From Mycobacterium attenuatum (GTDB taxonomy: Bacteria; Actinomycetota; Actinomycetes; Mycobacteriales; Mycobacteriaceae): a stretch of 48,944 nucleotides of DNA. The notes beneath the pieces are model-generated. The model was given only the letters and a program-made list of their open reading frames with translations. It was not told where the DNA came from and made no database searches. Numbering within the stretch: the stretch's first letter is position 1; every line of letters starts with the position of its first letter. A program made the translations under genes and the position numbers. Location of the stretch: assembly GCF_900566085.1 (NCBI RefSeq), contig NZ_UPHT01000021.1, positions 1 to 48,944 on the forward strand. Reading direction: 5' to 3'. This document shows, one piece after another, positions 1 to 8,609 of this stretch.

Positions 1-84
1 CGTGGGGGCTGGGGTTCATCGCGGTAGCGCCGGTGCCGAATATGGCCGCCACCGCCGCTACCGCGATGAACCCCAGCCCCCACG
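1..84. repeat. Perfect 29-bp fold-back inverted repeat at the left edge
   Basis: Bases 1-29 are the exact reverse complement of bases 56-84, with a 26-base spacer. The repeat lies inside the conserved coding sequence of the DUF1295 gene, so one arm encodes the normal protein and the other its antisense. Such a structure at the extreme end of a sequence is typical of a chimeric fold-back read or contig-end artefact rather than biology. Confidence 0.85.
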
Positions 85-202
85 CGACGTCGACGACGTT
101 GTAGCGGCCCAGCCACCGGCCGATCAGGAAGGTCGTCGAATGCACAGCGACCAGTGCCAGCGCCGAGGCGCCCGACACCAGCACGATGCCGGCCTCGCTC
201 AC
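1..202 (-). CDS. DUF1295-family membrane protein, N-terminal part only (Rv0446c homologue)
   Basis: The reading frame opens with GTG at 202 and runs off the left edge. The GTG overlaps the ufaA1 stop as GTGA, so the two are translationally coupled. The visible 67 residues hold one hydrophobic N-terminal segment followed by RYNVVDVAWGLGF, the conserved opening of DUF1295 (steroid 5-alpha-reductase-like) membrane proteins and of M. tuberculosis Rv0446c. The product is probably an integral membrane oxidoreductase acting with the upstream methyltransferase and FAD enzyme on membrane fatty acids; that role is inferred from the operon. The last residues (from about AAIFGTG onward) should not be trusted, because they are encoded by the return arm of a perfect inverted repeat that looks like an assembly artefact. 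Confidence 0.8.
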   Translation of the reverse strand, partial: MSEAGIVLVSGASALALVAVHSTTFLIGRWLGRYNVVDVAWGLGFIAVAAVAAIFGTGATAMNPSPH

Positions 203-1479
203 CGGTCGTCCTTGCGCTCGAATGTCCATTGGACGACATCCAGATAGCCGGCCCGGAATCCCGCCTCGGAGTAGGCCAGGTAGAGCTCCCACATCCGGGC
301 GAACACCTCATCGAAGCCCAAGTGCGCCAACCGATCCCGCCGCTCGACGAACCGCTCCCGCCACAGCCGCAGGGTCTCGGCGTAGTGCGGTCGCAGCGAG
401 GCGGTGTCGAGGGTGCGCAGGCTGGTGTGGCGCTCGGTGATCGCTGTGATGGCTTCCGTGGACGGCAACAGCCCGCCGGGGAAGATGTACTTCTGGATCC
501 AGGTACGGGTGTTGCGGGTGGCCCGCATCCGGTCGTGGGGCATCGTGATCGCCTGGATAGCTACCCGTCCACCCGGGCGCACCAGCTGGTCGAGCACGCC
601 GAAATAGGTTGGCCAGCAGCGGTATCCGACGGCTTCGATCATCTCCACCGAGAGTACTGCGTCATAACGGTCGGCGCCCTGGCCCGCGTCGCGGTAGTCG
701 CACAAGTCGATCTGCACCCGATGGGACAGACCCGCCGCGGCGACGCGCTGACGCGCCAGCCGCTGCTGCTGCACCGACAAGGTGAGGGAGCGCACCCGGG
801 CGCCGCGGCCGGCCGCCCGGATGCACAACTCGCCCCAGCCGGTGCCGATCTCCAGTAGCCGGCTACCCGGTCCCACGCCGGCCATGTCGAGCAGCCGATC
901 GATCTTGTGTCGTTGAGCCGCCGCCAAATCCGGCCACGAGGCCGGCAGATCGCGGAATAGCGCGGACGAATAGGTCATGGTCTCGTCGAGGAACTCAGCG
1001 AATAGGTCGTTCGACAGATCATAGTGCTCGGCGACGTTACGCCGGGCCTGATCGCGGCTGGGATCGCGCCACGTCGGCTCGAACGCGGGCGCCAGCGGGC
1101 GCAGCCACTGCAGCGCGCGCGGCACCAGGTCGGCCACCGACTGAGCCAGGACCGTCAGCACCGCAGTGAGGTCCTGCGACGACCATTCGCCGGCCATGTA
1201 GGACTCGCCGAAGCCGATCAGCCCGTGACGCCCGATCCGGCGTGCCAGCGCCTGCGGTCGGTGAACCGTGAGTGTCGCCGACATCGCGTCACCAGCACCG
1301 ATCACCGTGCCGTCCGGATAGACCAGTCGCAGCGGTAGCCGGGCGACCGAGCGCCGTAACAGCCAGTCGGCGACGGCGCCCGACACCGCGGCGACAGATC
1401 CGGCCGGCACCTTGGCGACGGCCGGCCAGCGCTCGTAATCGACTGCAACGGAATTGGTTTCGCTAGCCTCGATGCTCAT
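199..1479 (-). CDS. ufaA1: SAM-dependent fatty-acid methyltransferase UfaA1 (cyclopropane-synthase family)
   Basis: 426 residues, matching the 427 of M. tuberculosis UfaA1 (Rv0447c). The SAM-binding motif LLEIGTGWGELCIRA lies in the middle, preceded by HYDLSNDLFAEFLDETMTYS, the substrate-side signature of the cyclopropane fatty acid synthase fold. The family methylates unsaturated fatty acyl chains in phospholipids; the M. tuberculosis protein has been linked to tuberculostearic (10-methylstearic) acid synthesis from oleate. The ATG at 1479 is chosen because it overlaps the stop of the upstream gene as ATGA; an in-frame start at 1509 would overlap that gene by 34 bases. Its own stop overlaps the next gene as GTGA. 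It sits in the operon downstream of mmpS4-mmpL4 with a DUF1365 protein and an FAD oxidoreductase, which probably act on the same lipid product. Confidence 0.93.
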   Translation of the reverse strand: MSIEASETNSVAVDYERWPAVAKVPAGSVAAVSGAVADWLLRRSVARLPLRLVYPDGTVIGAGDAMSATLTVHRPQALARRIGRHGLIGFGESYMAGEWSSQDLTAVLTVLAQSVADLVPRALQWLRPLAPAFEPTWRDPSRDQARRNVAEHYDLSNDLFAEFLDETMTYSSALFRDLPASWPDLAAAQRHKIDRLLDMAGVGPGSRLLEIGTGWGELCIRAAGRGARVRSLTLSVQQQRLARQRVAAAGLSHRVQIDLCDYRDAGQGADRYDAVLSVEMIEAVGYRCWPTYFGVLDQLVRPGGRVAIQAITMPHDRMRATRNTRTWIQKYIFPGGLLPSTEAITAITERHTSLRTLDTASLRPHYAETLRLWRERFVERRDRLAHLGFDEVFARMWELYLAYSEAGFRAGYLDVVQWTFERKDDR

Positions 1480-2195
1480 CGCGATACCACTGGAACTCGA
1501 CGTAACCACAGTGTGATCCCCTGTATCCGGATTCGGGCGGCCACCACCAGGGGGGCCAGCGGAGAGATGATTTGCATGATCGCGACTTCTTTGGTTGTCG
1601 CGGGCCGCCGCGTCCCGCGAAGGTTCGCGGTGAATACCGGGAACGCCGGGTGCTTTTCGCCGTGCAGTGTCACCGTCACGTCGACTTCGTGGTCGGGCCG
1701 CGGCGCTCGCACCACGTAACGCCCATCGACGTCATTGAACGGCGAGACATAGAACGCCTTGGCCGTCACCACGGGCAGATCGGCCGGCGGCAGCAGGTAG
1801 GCGTGGCGTTGGCCGTAGGTGTTGTGCACTTCGGCCACCACATGGCGTAGCCGGCCGTCGCGGTCGTGACACCAATAGAGGCTCAACGGGTTGAAGACAT
1901 GCCCGAGCACGCGGGCCTGGAGCAATGCGGTGATCCGGCCGTCGGGAACGGCGACGCCGCGCTCATCGAAGAACGCCTCCAGCCGGTCACGCAGCGAACC
2001 GTGCGGCCTGCCCGACGACGCGGCGGCGAAGTGATCGTCGGCGCTAAACCGTGCGAACGGCCGCAGCCACCACGGCAGTCGCGGCAGGTCGTCGACGTCG
2101 ACATACCAGCTGTAGCTTCGGTATTCGAAGGCGTGGTGCACCGGGGCGCGTCGCGCGTGGGTGATGGTGGTGCGGTAGATCGCCGGAGTCAGCAT
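1476..2195 (-). CDS. DUF1365 family protein (Rv0448c homologue)
   Basis: 239 residues with the DUF1365 signatures: an early HAFEYRSYSWYVDVDDL stretch, a central RVLGHVFNPLSLYWCHD, and HNTYGQRHAYLLP. The biochemical role of the family is not established. Across bacteria it travels with a CfaA-like methyltransferase and an FAD-dependent desaturase-like oxidoreductase, exactly as here, which suggests a part in modified membrane fatty-acid production. The ATG at 2195 overlaps the end of the upstream oxidoreductase by 7 bases, and the TGA overlaps the ufaA1 ATG, so translation of all three is coupled. Confidence 0.88.
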   Translation of the reverse strand: MLTPAIYRTTITHARRAPVHHAFEYRSYSWYVDVDDLPRLPWWLRPFARFSADDHFAAASSGRPHGSLRDRLEAFFDERGVAVPDGRITALLQARVLGHVFNPLSLYWCHDRDGRLRHVVAEVHNTYGQRHAYLLPPADLPVVTAKAFYVSPFNDVDGRYVVRAPRPDHEVDVTVTLHGEKHPAFPVFTANLRGTRRPATTKEVAIMQIISPLAPLVVAARIRIQGITLWLRRVPVVSR

Positions 2196-3502
2196 GACAC
2201 CACCGCCTCCCGCCGGGTCGATACCGGCCAGTCGGCGCCGAGCCGCCGGGCCGCGCGCAGCCCCGAGGCGGCACCGTCCTCGTGGAATCCCCAGCCGTGG
2301 TATGCGCCGGCGAACACCACCCGATCGTCATCGAGGGTCGGCAACGCGCTTTGGGCGGCAACCGATTCCGGTGTGTAGAGCGGATGGCTGTAGGTCATCT
2401 CGGCAAGCACCGACGCCGGATCCACCCGGTCATGGCCGCCGAGGGTGACCAGGAACCGTCGCTTGTCGTCGATGCGCATCAGCCTGCTGACGTCGTAGCT
2501 GACCACCACACGGTCGCTGCCCGGTGTCACCAGGTAGTTCCAGGACGCGCGCGCGCCACGGTGGCGGGGCAACACCGACTCGTCGGTGTGCAGCTGGGCC
2601 CGGTTGGTCGAGTAGGGGATCGCCCCCAGCACGTGCCGTTCCCAGGCGGTCGGCGCGTCGAGGAGCAGCAGGGCCTGGTCGGGATGCACGGCGACGACGG
2701 CGGCGTCGAACAATCGCGGCGCGTCGTGACCGGCTTGCACCACCACGCCATCGGCGACCCGGCGCAGCGAATGCACCGGGGTCCCCGTCGACACCTCGGC
2801 CAGCCGCGAGGCGATCACCTGCACGTAGGTGGCCGAGCCCCCGGTGACGGTGCGCCAGGTGGGCGAGCCGAACACCGACAACATGCCGTGATGGTCGAGG
2901 AAGACGAACAGGTACCGGGCCGGGTAGCGCAACGCGTCCTCGCTCGCACACGACCACACCGCGGCCACCAGCGGAGTGATGAAATAGTCGACGAAAAACG
3001 ACGAGAAGCGGTGCCGCTTGAGGAACGCCTCCAATGTTTCGAGCTCGTCGCCCGCTTCCGCGCGCAGCAGCCGCGAGGCCGCACGGTGGAAGCGCAGAAT
3101 CTCGGCGAGCATCAGCAGGTAGCGGGGGCGCAGTGCCTGCCGGCAGGCGAACAGTCCCCGAAATCCCAGAGCCCCGGCATATTCGAGGCCGATGTCATCG
3201 GCTCGCACCGACATCGACATGTCCGACTGCCGGGTGGCCACACCCAGGTCGTCGAACAGCCGGCACAGCGTCGGGTACGTGCGGTCGTTGTGGACCAGGA
3301 ACGCCGAGTCGACCGCGATGAGGCCATCGTGGGTCCCGTCGTCTCGATCGACGTAGTGGGTGTGGGCGTGTCCGCCGAGCCGGGTGTCGGCCTCGTACAA
3401 GGTGACTCGGTCACGGCCGGACAGCACGTAGGCGGCGGTCAGGCCGGCCACGCCGCTGCCGATGACCGCTATCGAGCGTTCTGAGGGGTGTCGTTGCTGC
3501 AC
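2189..3502 (-). CDS. FAD-dependent amine-oxidase-like oxidoreductase (Rv0449c homologue)
   Basis: 437 residues. A dinucleotide-binding motif SIAVIGSGVAGLTAAYVL sits at about residues 10-27, followed by an acidic residue in LYEADTRLGGHAHT, typical of the NAD(P)-binding Rossmann/amine oxidase (phytoene desaturase-like) flavoprotein family. A C-terminal FAD contact VFAGAYHGWGFHEDG is also visible. Start is GTG at 3502; no strong ribosome-binding site is visible, and 51 bases separate it from the mmpL4 stop. Placement beside ufaA1 and the DUF1365 gene suggests redox chemistry on a fatty-acyl intermediate, possibly reduction of a methylene group to a methyl branch. That role is inferred from context. 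Confidence 0.88.
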   Translation of the reverse strand: MQQRHPSERSIAVIGSGVAGLTAAYVLSGRDRVTLYEADTRLGGHAHTHYVDRDDGTHDGLIAVDSAFLVHNDRTYPTLCRLFDDLGVATRQSDMSMSVRADDIGLEYAGALGFRGLFACRQALRPRYLLMLAEILRFHRAASRLLRAEAGDELETLEAFLKRHRFSSFFVDYFITPLVAAVWSCASEDALRYPARYLFVFLDHHGMLSVFGSPTWRTVTGGSATYVQVIASRLAEVSTGTPVHSLRRVADGVVVQAGHDAPRLFDAAVVAVHPDQALLLLDAPTAWERHVLGAIPYSTNRAQLHTDESVLPRHRGARASWNYLVTPGSDRVVVSYDVSRLMRIDDKRRFLVTLGGHDRVDPASVLAEMTYSHPLYTPESVAAQSALPTLDDDRVVFAGAYHGWGFHEDGAASGLRAARRLGADWPVSTRREAVVSC

Positions 3503-3553
3503 ATCAGGTATTCGGAACCGTCGGCAGCTCGGACGGGATGGACCAAACCGGCG

Positions 3554-6460
3554 TTAGTGTTCGCCGCTCATCGCCATCAGCCGGTCGGTTTGCGGCTCAT
3601 CCCCGGAACCGCTTGGTGCCGACCGGATTCGGGCCGGGCGTGAACGCACCTTCATCGGCCACCAGAACCAGCGGCCCAGCAGTGCGGCGATCGACGGCGT
3701 CATGAACGAGCGCACGATCAACGTGTCGAATAGCAAACCCAGGCCGATGGTGGTGCCCACCTGGCCGATCACCCGCAGATCGCTGACGGCCATGGACGCC
3801 ATGGTGAACGCGAATACCAGCCCGGCGTTGGTCACGACCTTGCCGGTACCGCCCATCGCGCGAATGATGCCGGTGTTCAGCCCGGCGCCGATTTCCTCTT
3901 TGAACCGCGAGACCAGCAGCAGGTTGTAGTCAGACCCCACGGCCAGCAGAACGATCACGGACATGGCCAGCACCATGTAGTGCAACTCGATGCTGAGGAT
4001 GTGCTGCCACAGCAGCACCGACAGCCCGAATGAGGCACCCAGCGAAAGCGCCACCGTGCCCACGATCACCGCCGCCGCAACAAAGGCGCGCGTCAGTATC
4101 AGCATGATGATGAAAATCAGGCACAGCGAAGAGATCCCGGCAATAAGGAGATCCCATTTGGCGCCGTCGGCGATGTCGTAGAAGACGGCCGCCGTACCGG
4201 CCAGATAGATCTTGGAATCCTCGAGCGGGGTTCCCTTGAGCGCCTCTTCGGCCGCGGTGCGGATCGCATTGACGCTGGCGATTCCCTCGGGTGATTGCGG
4301 GTCTCCCCGGTGCAAGATGATGAAGCGGGCGCTATGCCCGTCGGGCGACAGGAACGATTTCATGGCCCGCTGGAAGTCTTTGTTCTTGAAGACCTCGGGA
4401 GGCAGATAGAACGAGTCGTCGTTCTTGGCCGCATCGAACGCCTTGCCCATGGCGTTGGCGTTTTCGCTCATCTCGTTCATCTGGTCGTAGAAGCCGGCCA
4501 TGGTGCTGTGCATGGTCAGCATCATGGTCCGCATGCTCTCCATGCTGTCGATCATCGGCGGGAAAGTCGCGAGCATCTGCGGCATCAGCCGGTCAATGTT
4601 CTTGGTGTCGGCCACCAGGGCGCTGAGTTTCTCGTCCACCTGGTCGAGTCCGTCCAGCGCGTCGAATATCGACCTGAAGGACCAGCAGATGGGAATGTCG
4701 TAACAGTGCTTCTCCCAGTAGAAGTAGCTACGGATCGGGCGCCAGAAGTCGTCGAAGTCCGCGATATGGTCGCGCAGTTCGTTGGTGATCTGCTGCATCT
4801 CTTCGGTGTCGGTGACGATGTGGTGAGTGTTGTCGGCCAGCTGCGACATCAGGCTGTACATCTGCTTCATGATCGTGATGGTCTTGGCCATCTCGTCGGC
4901 CTGCTTGAGCATGTCGTCGATCCGGTCCCGCTGATACTTCAGGGTCTGCACCTGACCGGCGTTTTGCATGCTGATCAGAAACGGGATCGACGTGTGGTCC
5001 ATCGCCGTTCCGTCGGGCCTGGTGATCGCCTGCACCCGGGATATGCCCGGAACCCGGAAGATGCCTTTGGCCAGCCTGTCCAGCACCAGAAAGTCCGCGG
5101 GATTGCGCATGTCGTGATCCGACTCGATCATCAGCACGTCGGGCTTCATCCGGGCCTGCGAGAAGTGGCGCTCCGCGGCGGCGAATCCTTCGTTGGCGGG
5201 GATGAAGTTGGGCAGGTAGGAGCGGTCGTTGTAGTTGGTGCGGTATCCGGGCAATGCGAGCAGGCCGACCAGGGCGACGGCGCAGGTGGCGGCCAGCACC
5301 GGCAATGGCCACCGGACCACCACCGTGCCGACCCGGCGCCAGCCACGCACCTTGAGTAGCCGCTTGGGGTCGAACAGTCCGAATCGGCTGCCCACGTTCA
5401 GCACCGCGGGCCCCAGCGTCAGCGCTGCGAACACCGCCACCAGCATGCCTACCGCACAGGGGATGCCGAGGGTTTCGAAGTAGGGCATCCGGGCGAACTT
5501 GAGACAGAACGTGGCTCCGGCGATGGTCAGGCCCGAGCCGAGGATGACGTGGGCGGTACCCCGGTACATCGTGTAGAAGGCCGTTTCCCGGTCTTCCCCG
5601 GCCTGACGGGCCTCCTGGTAGCGCCCGAAGATGAAGATGCCGTAGTCGGTGCCGGCGGCGATGGCCAGTGAGGTCAACAGGCTGACCGCAAAGGTGGACA
5701 GTCCGATGGCCCCGGTGTGCCCGAGCAGTGCGACCACTCCCCGGGCCGCGGTCAATTCCACCCCGACCGTCAGCAACAGCATGACGACGGTGATCGGCGA
5801 GCGGTAGACCAGCAGCAACATCACGAAGATCACCACGACCGTCGTCACCGTGATCTTGACCATCGACTTGTCGCCGCTGTGGTGCATGTCCGCGACGAGC
5901 GCCGCGGCCCCGGTGACGTACGTCGTGACCCCGGGCGGTGCCGGCGTGTCCGCGACGATCTTGCGCACCGCTTCGACTGACTCGTTGGCCAGCGGCTCGC
6001 CTTGGTTACCGGCGAGATTCAGCTGGACGTAGGCGGCTTTGCCGTCGTTGCTTTGCGCTCCGGCGGCCGTGAGCGGGTCCCCCCAGAAGTCCTGGACGCT
6101 CTGGACATGTTTGGTGTCGGCGCGCAGTTTGCGGATCAGAACGTCGTAATACTTGTGGGCCGCGTCGTCGAGCGGCTGTTTGCCCTCCAAGACGATCATG
6201 GCGACACTGTCGGTGTTGCCCTCGTTGAACGCCTGACCGATGTGCTTCATGGCCTGATACGACGGCGCTTCCTTGGGGCTCAGCGATACCGAGCGCTCCT
6301 GCCCGACTTCTTCCAGCGACGGCACGAAAACGCTGAGCGCAACGCAGATCACCAGCCAGCCGAGAATGATCGGCACCGCGAGCGCGTGGATGATCCGCGC
6401 TATCAGCGGCTTTTCGGCGTGGCTGCCGGTGTCGGGGTCGTTCGCGTACTTGATGCTCAC
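3554..6460 (-). CDS. mmpL4: RND-family siderophore/lipid exporter MmpL4
   Basis: 968 residues (M. tuberculosis MmpL4 has 967). It has the MmpL plan: an N-terminal membrane segment at about residues 26-46, a first periplasmic domain, a membrane block from about 200, a large second periplasmic domain rich in Met/Gln heptads with the [24 protein letters not shown] motif of the MmpL4/MmpL5 subgroup, and a C-terminal membrane block. The paired Asp-Tyr residues that relay protons in MmpL proteins are present at D272-Y273 (GTDYG) and D844-Y845 (GSDYN). With MmpS4 it exports mycobactin and carboxymycobactin in M. tuberculosis. GTG at 6460 is chosen because it forms a GTGA overlap with the mmpS4 stop; the reading frame upstream of it is mmpS4 coding sequence. 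Iron regulation is suggested by the box upstream of mmpS4. Confidence 0.95.
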   Translation of the reverse strand: MSIKYANDPDTGSHAEKPLIARIIHALAVPIILGWLVICVALSVFVPSLEEVGQERSVSLSPKEAPSYQAMKHIGQAFNEGNTDSVAMIVLEGKQPLDDAAHKYYDVLIRKLRADTKHVQSVQDFWGDPLTAAGAQSNDGKAAYVQLNLAGNQGEPLANESVEAVRKIVADTPAPPGVTTYVTGAAALVADMHHSGDKSMVKITVTTVVVIFVMLLLVYRSPITVVMLLLTVGVELTAARGVVALLGHTGAIGLSTFAVSLLTSLAIAAGTDYGIFIFGRYQEARQAGEDRETAFYTMYRGTAHVILGSGLTIAGATFCLKFARMPYFETLGIPCAVGMLVAVFAALTLGPAVLNVGSRFGLFDPKRLLKVRGWRRVGTVVVRWPLPVLAATCAVALVGLLALPGYRTNYNDRSYLPNFIPANEGFAAAERHFSQARMKPDVLMIESDHDMRNPADFLVLDRLAKGIFRVPGISRVQAITRPDGTAMDHTSIPFLISMQNAGQVQTLKYQRDRIDDMLKQADEMAKTITIMKQMYSLMSQLADNTHHIVTDTEEMQQITNELRDHIADFDDFWRPIRSYFYWEKHCYDIPICWSFRSIFDALDGLDQVDEKLSALVADTKNIDRLMPQMLATFPPMIDSMESMRTMMLTMHSTMAGFYDQMNEMSENANAMGKAFDAAKNDDSFYLPPEVFKNKDFQRAMKSFLSPDGHSARFIILHRGDPQSPEGIASVNAIRTAAEEALKGTPLEDSKIYLAGTAAVFYDIADGAKWDLLIAGISSLCLIFIIMLILTRAFVAAAVIVGTVALSLGASFGLSVLLWQHILSIELHYMVLAMSVIVLLAVGSDYNLLLVSRFKEEIGAGLNTGIIRAMGGTGKVVTNAGLVFAFTMASMAVSDLRVIGQVGTTIGLGLLFDTLIVRSFMTPSIAALLGRWFWWPMKVRSRPARIRSAPSGSGDEPQTDRLMAMSGEH

Positions 6461-6987
6461 GCCGACTTCACCAAGCAGTAGGTGTACGCGTTGACCTCGT
6501 GTGAAACCTTCTCCGCCTTGACCACGCCGTCCACGGTGATCCGGCAACCGATGCTGTTGCTGTCACCTTGGGCCACAAGGTTTCCCATCACCGCCGCCAA
6601 ATTCGTGGTGAACTGCAACGACCACGGCAGCACGGCTTGATCGACTCGCTGCGGATCGGAATTGACATCGAAATAGCTGATATCGGCCACCGTCCCGGGC
6701 GGACCGAAGACTTCGTAGGCGATCTTCTTGGGGTTGAAGGGTTTGCTGTCGAGGTTGCTGTCGGAATAGGACTCCCGTTTTTCGGACGCGAAAAAGCCCC
6801 GGATTCGGTGCACGGTGAACCCCCCGACGACGATCACCGCCAGGATTACCAGTGCGATCCACGTCCGCGACAGCGCCTTGAAGATCTCAAGTTCCCTTCG
6901 CCGGTTGGTATTTGCTACGGGCGAACCATACCCGCCTCGTAGAGGTCCTTCCGAACTTTCCCAGGCTTTCAGCGGCTTTCGCAGCAA
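6457..6987 (-). CDS. mmpS4: MmpS4, membrane-anchored partner of MmpL4 (start uncertain)
   Basis: The conserved MmpS body is clear: one transmembrane helix ([16 protein letters not shown]), then the soluble domain with [22 protein letters not shown] and the C-terminal [10 protein letters not shown], all very close to M. tuberculosis MmpS4. The start is a problem. No in-frame ATG or GTG precedes the helix; the only usual start is TTG at 6987, which adds about 38 residues not found in M. tuberculosis MmpS4 (140 residues). A CTG at 6873, just before SRTWIALV, would give 138 residues and the expected length. The coordinates given use the TTG. The stop overlaps mmpL4 as GTGA. The protein assembles with MmpL4 for siderophore export across the inner membrane and periplasm. 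Confidence 0.88.
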   Translation of the reverse strand: MLRKPLKAWESSEGPLRGGYGSPVANTNRRRELEIFKALSRTWIALVILAVIVVGGFTVHRIRGFFASEKRESYSDSNLDSKPFNPKKIAYEVFGPPGTVADISYFDVNSDPQRVDQAVLPWSLQFTTNLAAVMGNLVAQGDSNSIGCRITVDGVVKAEKVSHEVNAYTYCLVKSA

Positions 6988-7089
6988 CAGAGCACCACGA
7001 CCACGCAGCCGATTCGTCCGGACTCAAGGCCAACGGTGATCGCCGCATGCCGCCGTGGGTCATCGTGAATCACCTCGAGTCGGTAATAC

Positions 7090-7108
7090 TGTGCCTAGCC
7101 TTACCTAA
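7090..7108 (-). promoter_or_regulatory. Candidate IdeR iron box upstream of mmpS4
   Basis: Read on the minus strand, this 19-mer is TTAGGTAAGGCTAGGCACA. It matches the mycobacterial IdeR/DtxR consensus TTAGGTTAGGCTAACCTAA at 14 of 19 positions, with the left half nearly perfect. It lies about 100 bases upstream of the TTG start of mmpS4 and points toward that operon. In M. tuberculosis the mmpS4 operon is induced in low iron through IdeR, so a working box here is expected. Confidence 0.7.
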
Positions 7109-7158
7109 GTAAATCATTGCCGTCTGGGCGGCGACTCCTTCCCTGTCGGGCCATGGTG

Positions 7159-7179
7159 TAACGCATATCACGTGCGTAA
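7159..7179. promoter_or_regulatory. Operator-like dyad, copy 1, upstream of the TetR gene
   Basis: A 21-base imperfect palindrome with ACGCA and TGCGT half-sites centred on an ATCACG core. A second copy in inverted orientation occurs 51 bases downstream (7210-7230). Paired sites of this size in front of a TetR gene are usually that regulator's own operators. It lies between the mmpS4 promoter region and the tetR gene, so it could serve both directions. Confidence 0.5.
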
Positions 7180-7209
7180 CGGGACGCTACTCGGTTGGCC
7201 TACCACTCG

Positions 7210-7230
7210 CAAATCACATGATGTGCGTTA
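7210..7230. promoter_or_regulatory. Operator-like dyad, copy 2, overlapping the tetR promoter
   Basis: On the minus strand this site begins TAACGCACATCATGTG, matching copy 1 (TAACGCATATCACGTG) at 14 of 16 bases. It overlaps the first bases of a -10-like TATCCT and ends 10 bases before the chosen GTG start, so a bound repressor would block transcription of the TetR gene. Confidence 0.5.
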
Positions 7231-7234
7231 TCCT
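7229..7234 (+). promoter_or_regulatory. Candidate -10 element for a leaderless tetR transcript
   Basis: TATCCT fits the mycobacterial TANNNT -10 motif and lies 6 bases before the GTG at 7241. That spacing would place the transcription start at or next to the start codon, as in the many leaderless mycobacterial transcripts. It explains the absence of a Shine-Dalgarno sequence. Confidence 0.45.
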
Positions 7235-7240
7235 CGGCCC

Positions 7241-7909
7241 GTGGCGCAACTCACGTTCCGGCGCGCCCGCACCGAAGAGAACAAGCGTCAGCGTGCCGCA
7301 GCGTTGATGGAAGCGGCGCGTTCGCTGGCGTCCGAAACCGGGGTGGCGTCGGTGACCTTGACCGCCGTCGCCAGCCGCGCCGGGATTCACTACTCCGCGG
7401 TGCGCCGCTACTTCACCTCCCACAAGGAGGTCCTGCTGCACCTCGCGGCCGAGGGATGGGTGCGCTGGTCGAAGACGGTATGCGACAGCTTGAGTGAGCC
7501 CGGCCCGATGTCGCACTCGCGGGTGGCGCAGGCTCTGGCCAACGGTCTGGCCGCCGATCCGCTGTTCTGTGATCTGCTGGCCAACCTTCACCTGCACCTC
7601 GAACACGAGGTGGATGTCGACCGGGTGGTCGAGGTGAAGCGCACCAGCACCACCGCCGTGATCGCGCTCGCGGACGCGATCGAGAACGCGCTGCCGGCGC
7701 TGGGCCGTTCCGGGGCCTTCGATATCCTGCTAGCTGCTTACTCGTTGGCGGCGACGCTGTGGCAGATAGCCAATCCGCCGGAGCGGCTCACCGACGCCTA
7801 CGTCGAGGAGCCGGACGTCCTGCCGCCTGAGTGGAATCTCGACTTCGCCTCCGCGCTTACCCGGCTCCTCACCGCGACCTGTTTCGGCCTCACCGCCGAA
7901 TCTCCCTGA
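7241..7909 (+). CDS. TetR-family transcriptional regulator (Rv0452 homologue)
   Basis: 222 residues. The N-terminal helix-turn-helix is typical of TetR: GVASVTLTAVASRAGIHYSAVRRYFTSHKEVL at about residues 35-66, followed by an all-helical ligand-binding and dimerisation domain. It corresponds to Rv0452, which in M. tuberculosis lies divergent from mmpS4. Here it is flanked on both sides by mmpS/mmpL pairs: mmpS4-mmpL4 divergently and a second pair co-directionally 253 bases downstream. It is therefore a strong candidate to control one or both exporters. GTG at 7241 is chosen because conserved sequence begins there and a -10-like element directly precedes it; an in-frame start at 7172 would include the operator repeats. 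Confidence 0.88.
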   Translation: MAQLTFRRARTEENKRQRAAALMEAARSLASETGVASVTLTAVASRAGIHYSAVRRYFTSHKEVLLHLAAEGWVRWSKTVCDSLSEPGPMSHSRVAQALANGLAADPLFCDLLANLHLHLEHEVDVDRVVEVKRTSTTAVIALADAIENALPALGRSGAFDILLAAYSLAATLWQIANPPERLTDAYVEEPDVLPPEWNLDFASALTRLLTATCFGLTAESP

Positions 7910-7997
7910 GCCACCGAGGATGGAAAGCTTTGTGACCAGACCACAACCGGTTGAGACCATGGCGGGGGCGAGCTTCAGCTGCCCGCCCGGGGTACGT

Positions 7998-8010
7998 CTA
8001 AGATACTTAG
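7998..8010. promoter_or_regulatory. Perfect 13-base palindrome over a candidate -10 of the second mmpS-mmpL pair
   Basis: CTAAG-ATA-CTTAG is a perfect dyad with a 3-base centre. It contains TAAGAT (7999-8004), a good TANNNT -10 element on the plus strand. The mmpS start lies 150 bases downstream, so a transcript starting here would have a leader of roughly 150 nt. The site differs from the ACGCA/TGCGT operators upstream of tetR, so another regulator may bind it. Confidence 0.4.
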
Positions 8011-8162
8011 TGCAACAAACCATCGGGATGGGGTGGTCACCTACACCGGCCGTTGCCGGCCGCCTCGGGTTTGCTCCCCGGATCCCTTCGACAAACCCGG
8101 CGCGCGCGGTGGCTCGAGCGCTGCGACGCATGGTCCCGGTCCCGGCGAGCGGAAGGTGATCG

Positions 8163-8609
8163 GTGGCAAGGATTTCGGTTGCCGGCGCGCTGAAGCGAGT
8201 GTGGATCCCGCTCGTCATCATTGCCGTGGTCGGGGTGGCTGGTTTCAGTGTCTACCGGCTACGCGGCTTTTTCGGCTATACCGACAAGGGACCGATCACC
8301 AGCGGCATTGCCGACGACATCAAGCCGTTCAACCCCAAGCACGTGGTTTATGAGGTGTTCGGTCCCCCCGGAACCATCGCCAACATCAACTATTTGGACA
8401 TCAATGCCCAACCCCAGCGGGTCAGCAATGTGCCGCTGCCGTGGACGCTATCCGTCACGACGACATTGCCCTCGGTGAGCGTGAACGTGGTGGCGCAGGG
8501 CGACAGTAACCAGATCGGTTGCCGCATCATCGTCAACGGCGAAGTCAAGGACGAAAGGTCCGAGAACGAAGTGAACGCCCAAACCTTCTGCTTGGTGAAA
8601 TCGGCATGA
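8163..8609 (+). CDS. MmpS-family protein, second copy (MmpS4/MmpS5-like)
   Basis: 148 residues beginning at GTG 8163, preceded by a good ribosome-binding site (GGAAGGTGA). It has the MmpS plan: a single N-terminal transmembrane helix ([24 protein letters not shown]) and a soluble domain ending [25 protein letters not shown] and [13 protein letters not shown] align closely with MmpS4, while the N-terminal ALKRVWIPL resembles MmpS5. It is clearly a paralogue of the mmpS4 at 6457-6987. Its stop overlaps the start of the following mmpL as ATGA. It is predicted to be the accessory subunit of that exporter. Confidence 0.9.
   Translation: MARISVAGALKRVWIPLVIIAVVGVAGFSVYRLRGFFGYTDKGPITSGIADDIKPFNPKHVVYEVFGPPGTIANINYLDINAQPQRVSNVPLPWTLSVTTTLPSVSVNVVAQGDSNQIGCRIIVNGEVKDERSENEVNAQTFCLVKSA

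Noticed and set aside
2282..3484. A 400-codon plus-strand frame over the FAD oxidoreductase gene
   Set aside because: Antisense shadow of a conserved flavoprotein, with the typical His/Arg/Gly/Val-rich composition of such shadows and no ribosome-binding site.
7910..8162. An IdeR iron box before the second mmpS
   Set aside because: The best candidate, CTAAGATACTTAG, shares only the short CTTAG-like core with the IdeR consensus and lacks the AGGTTAGGCTA body.
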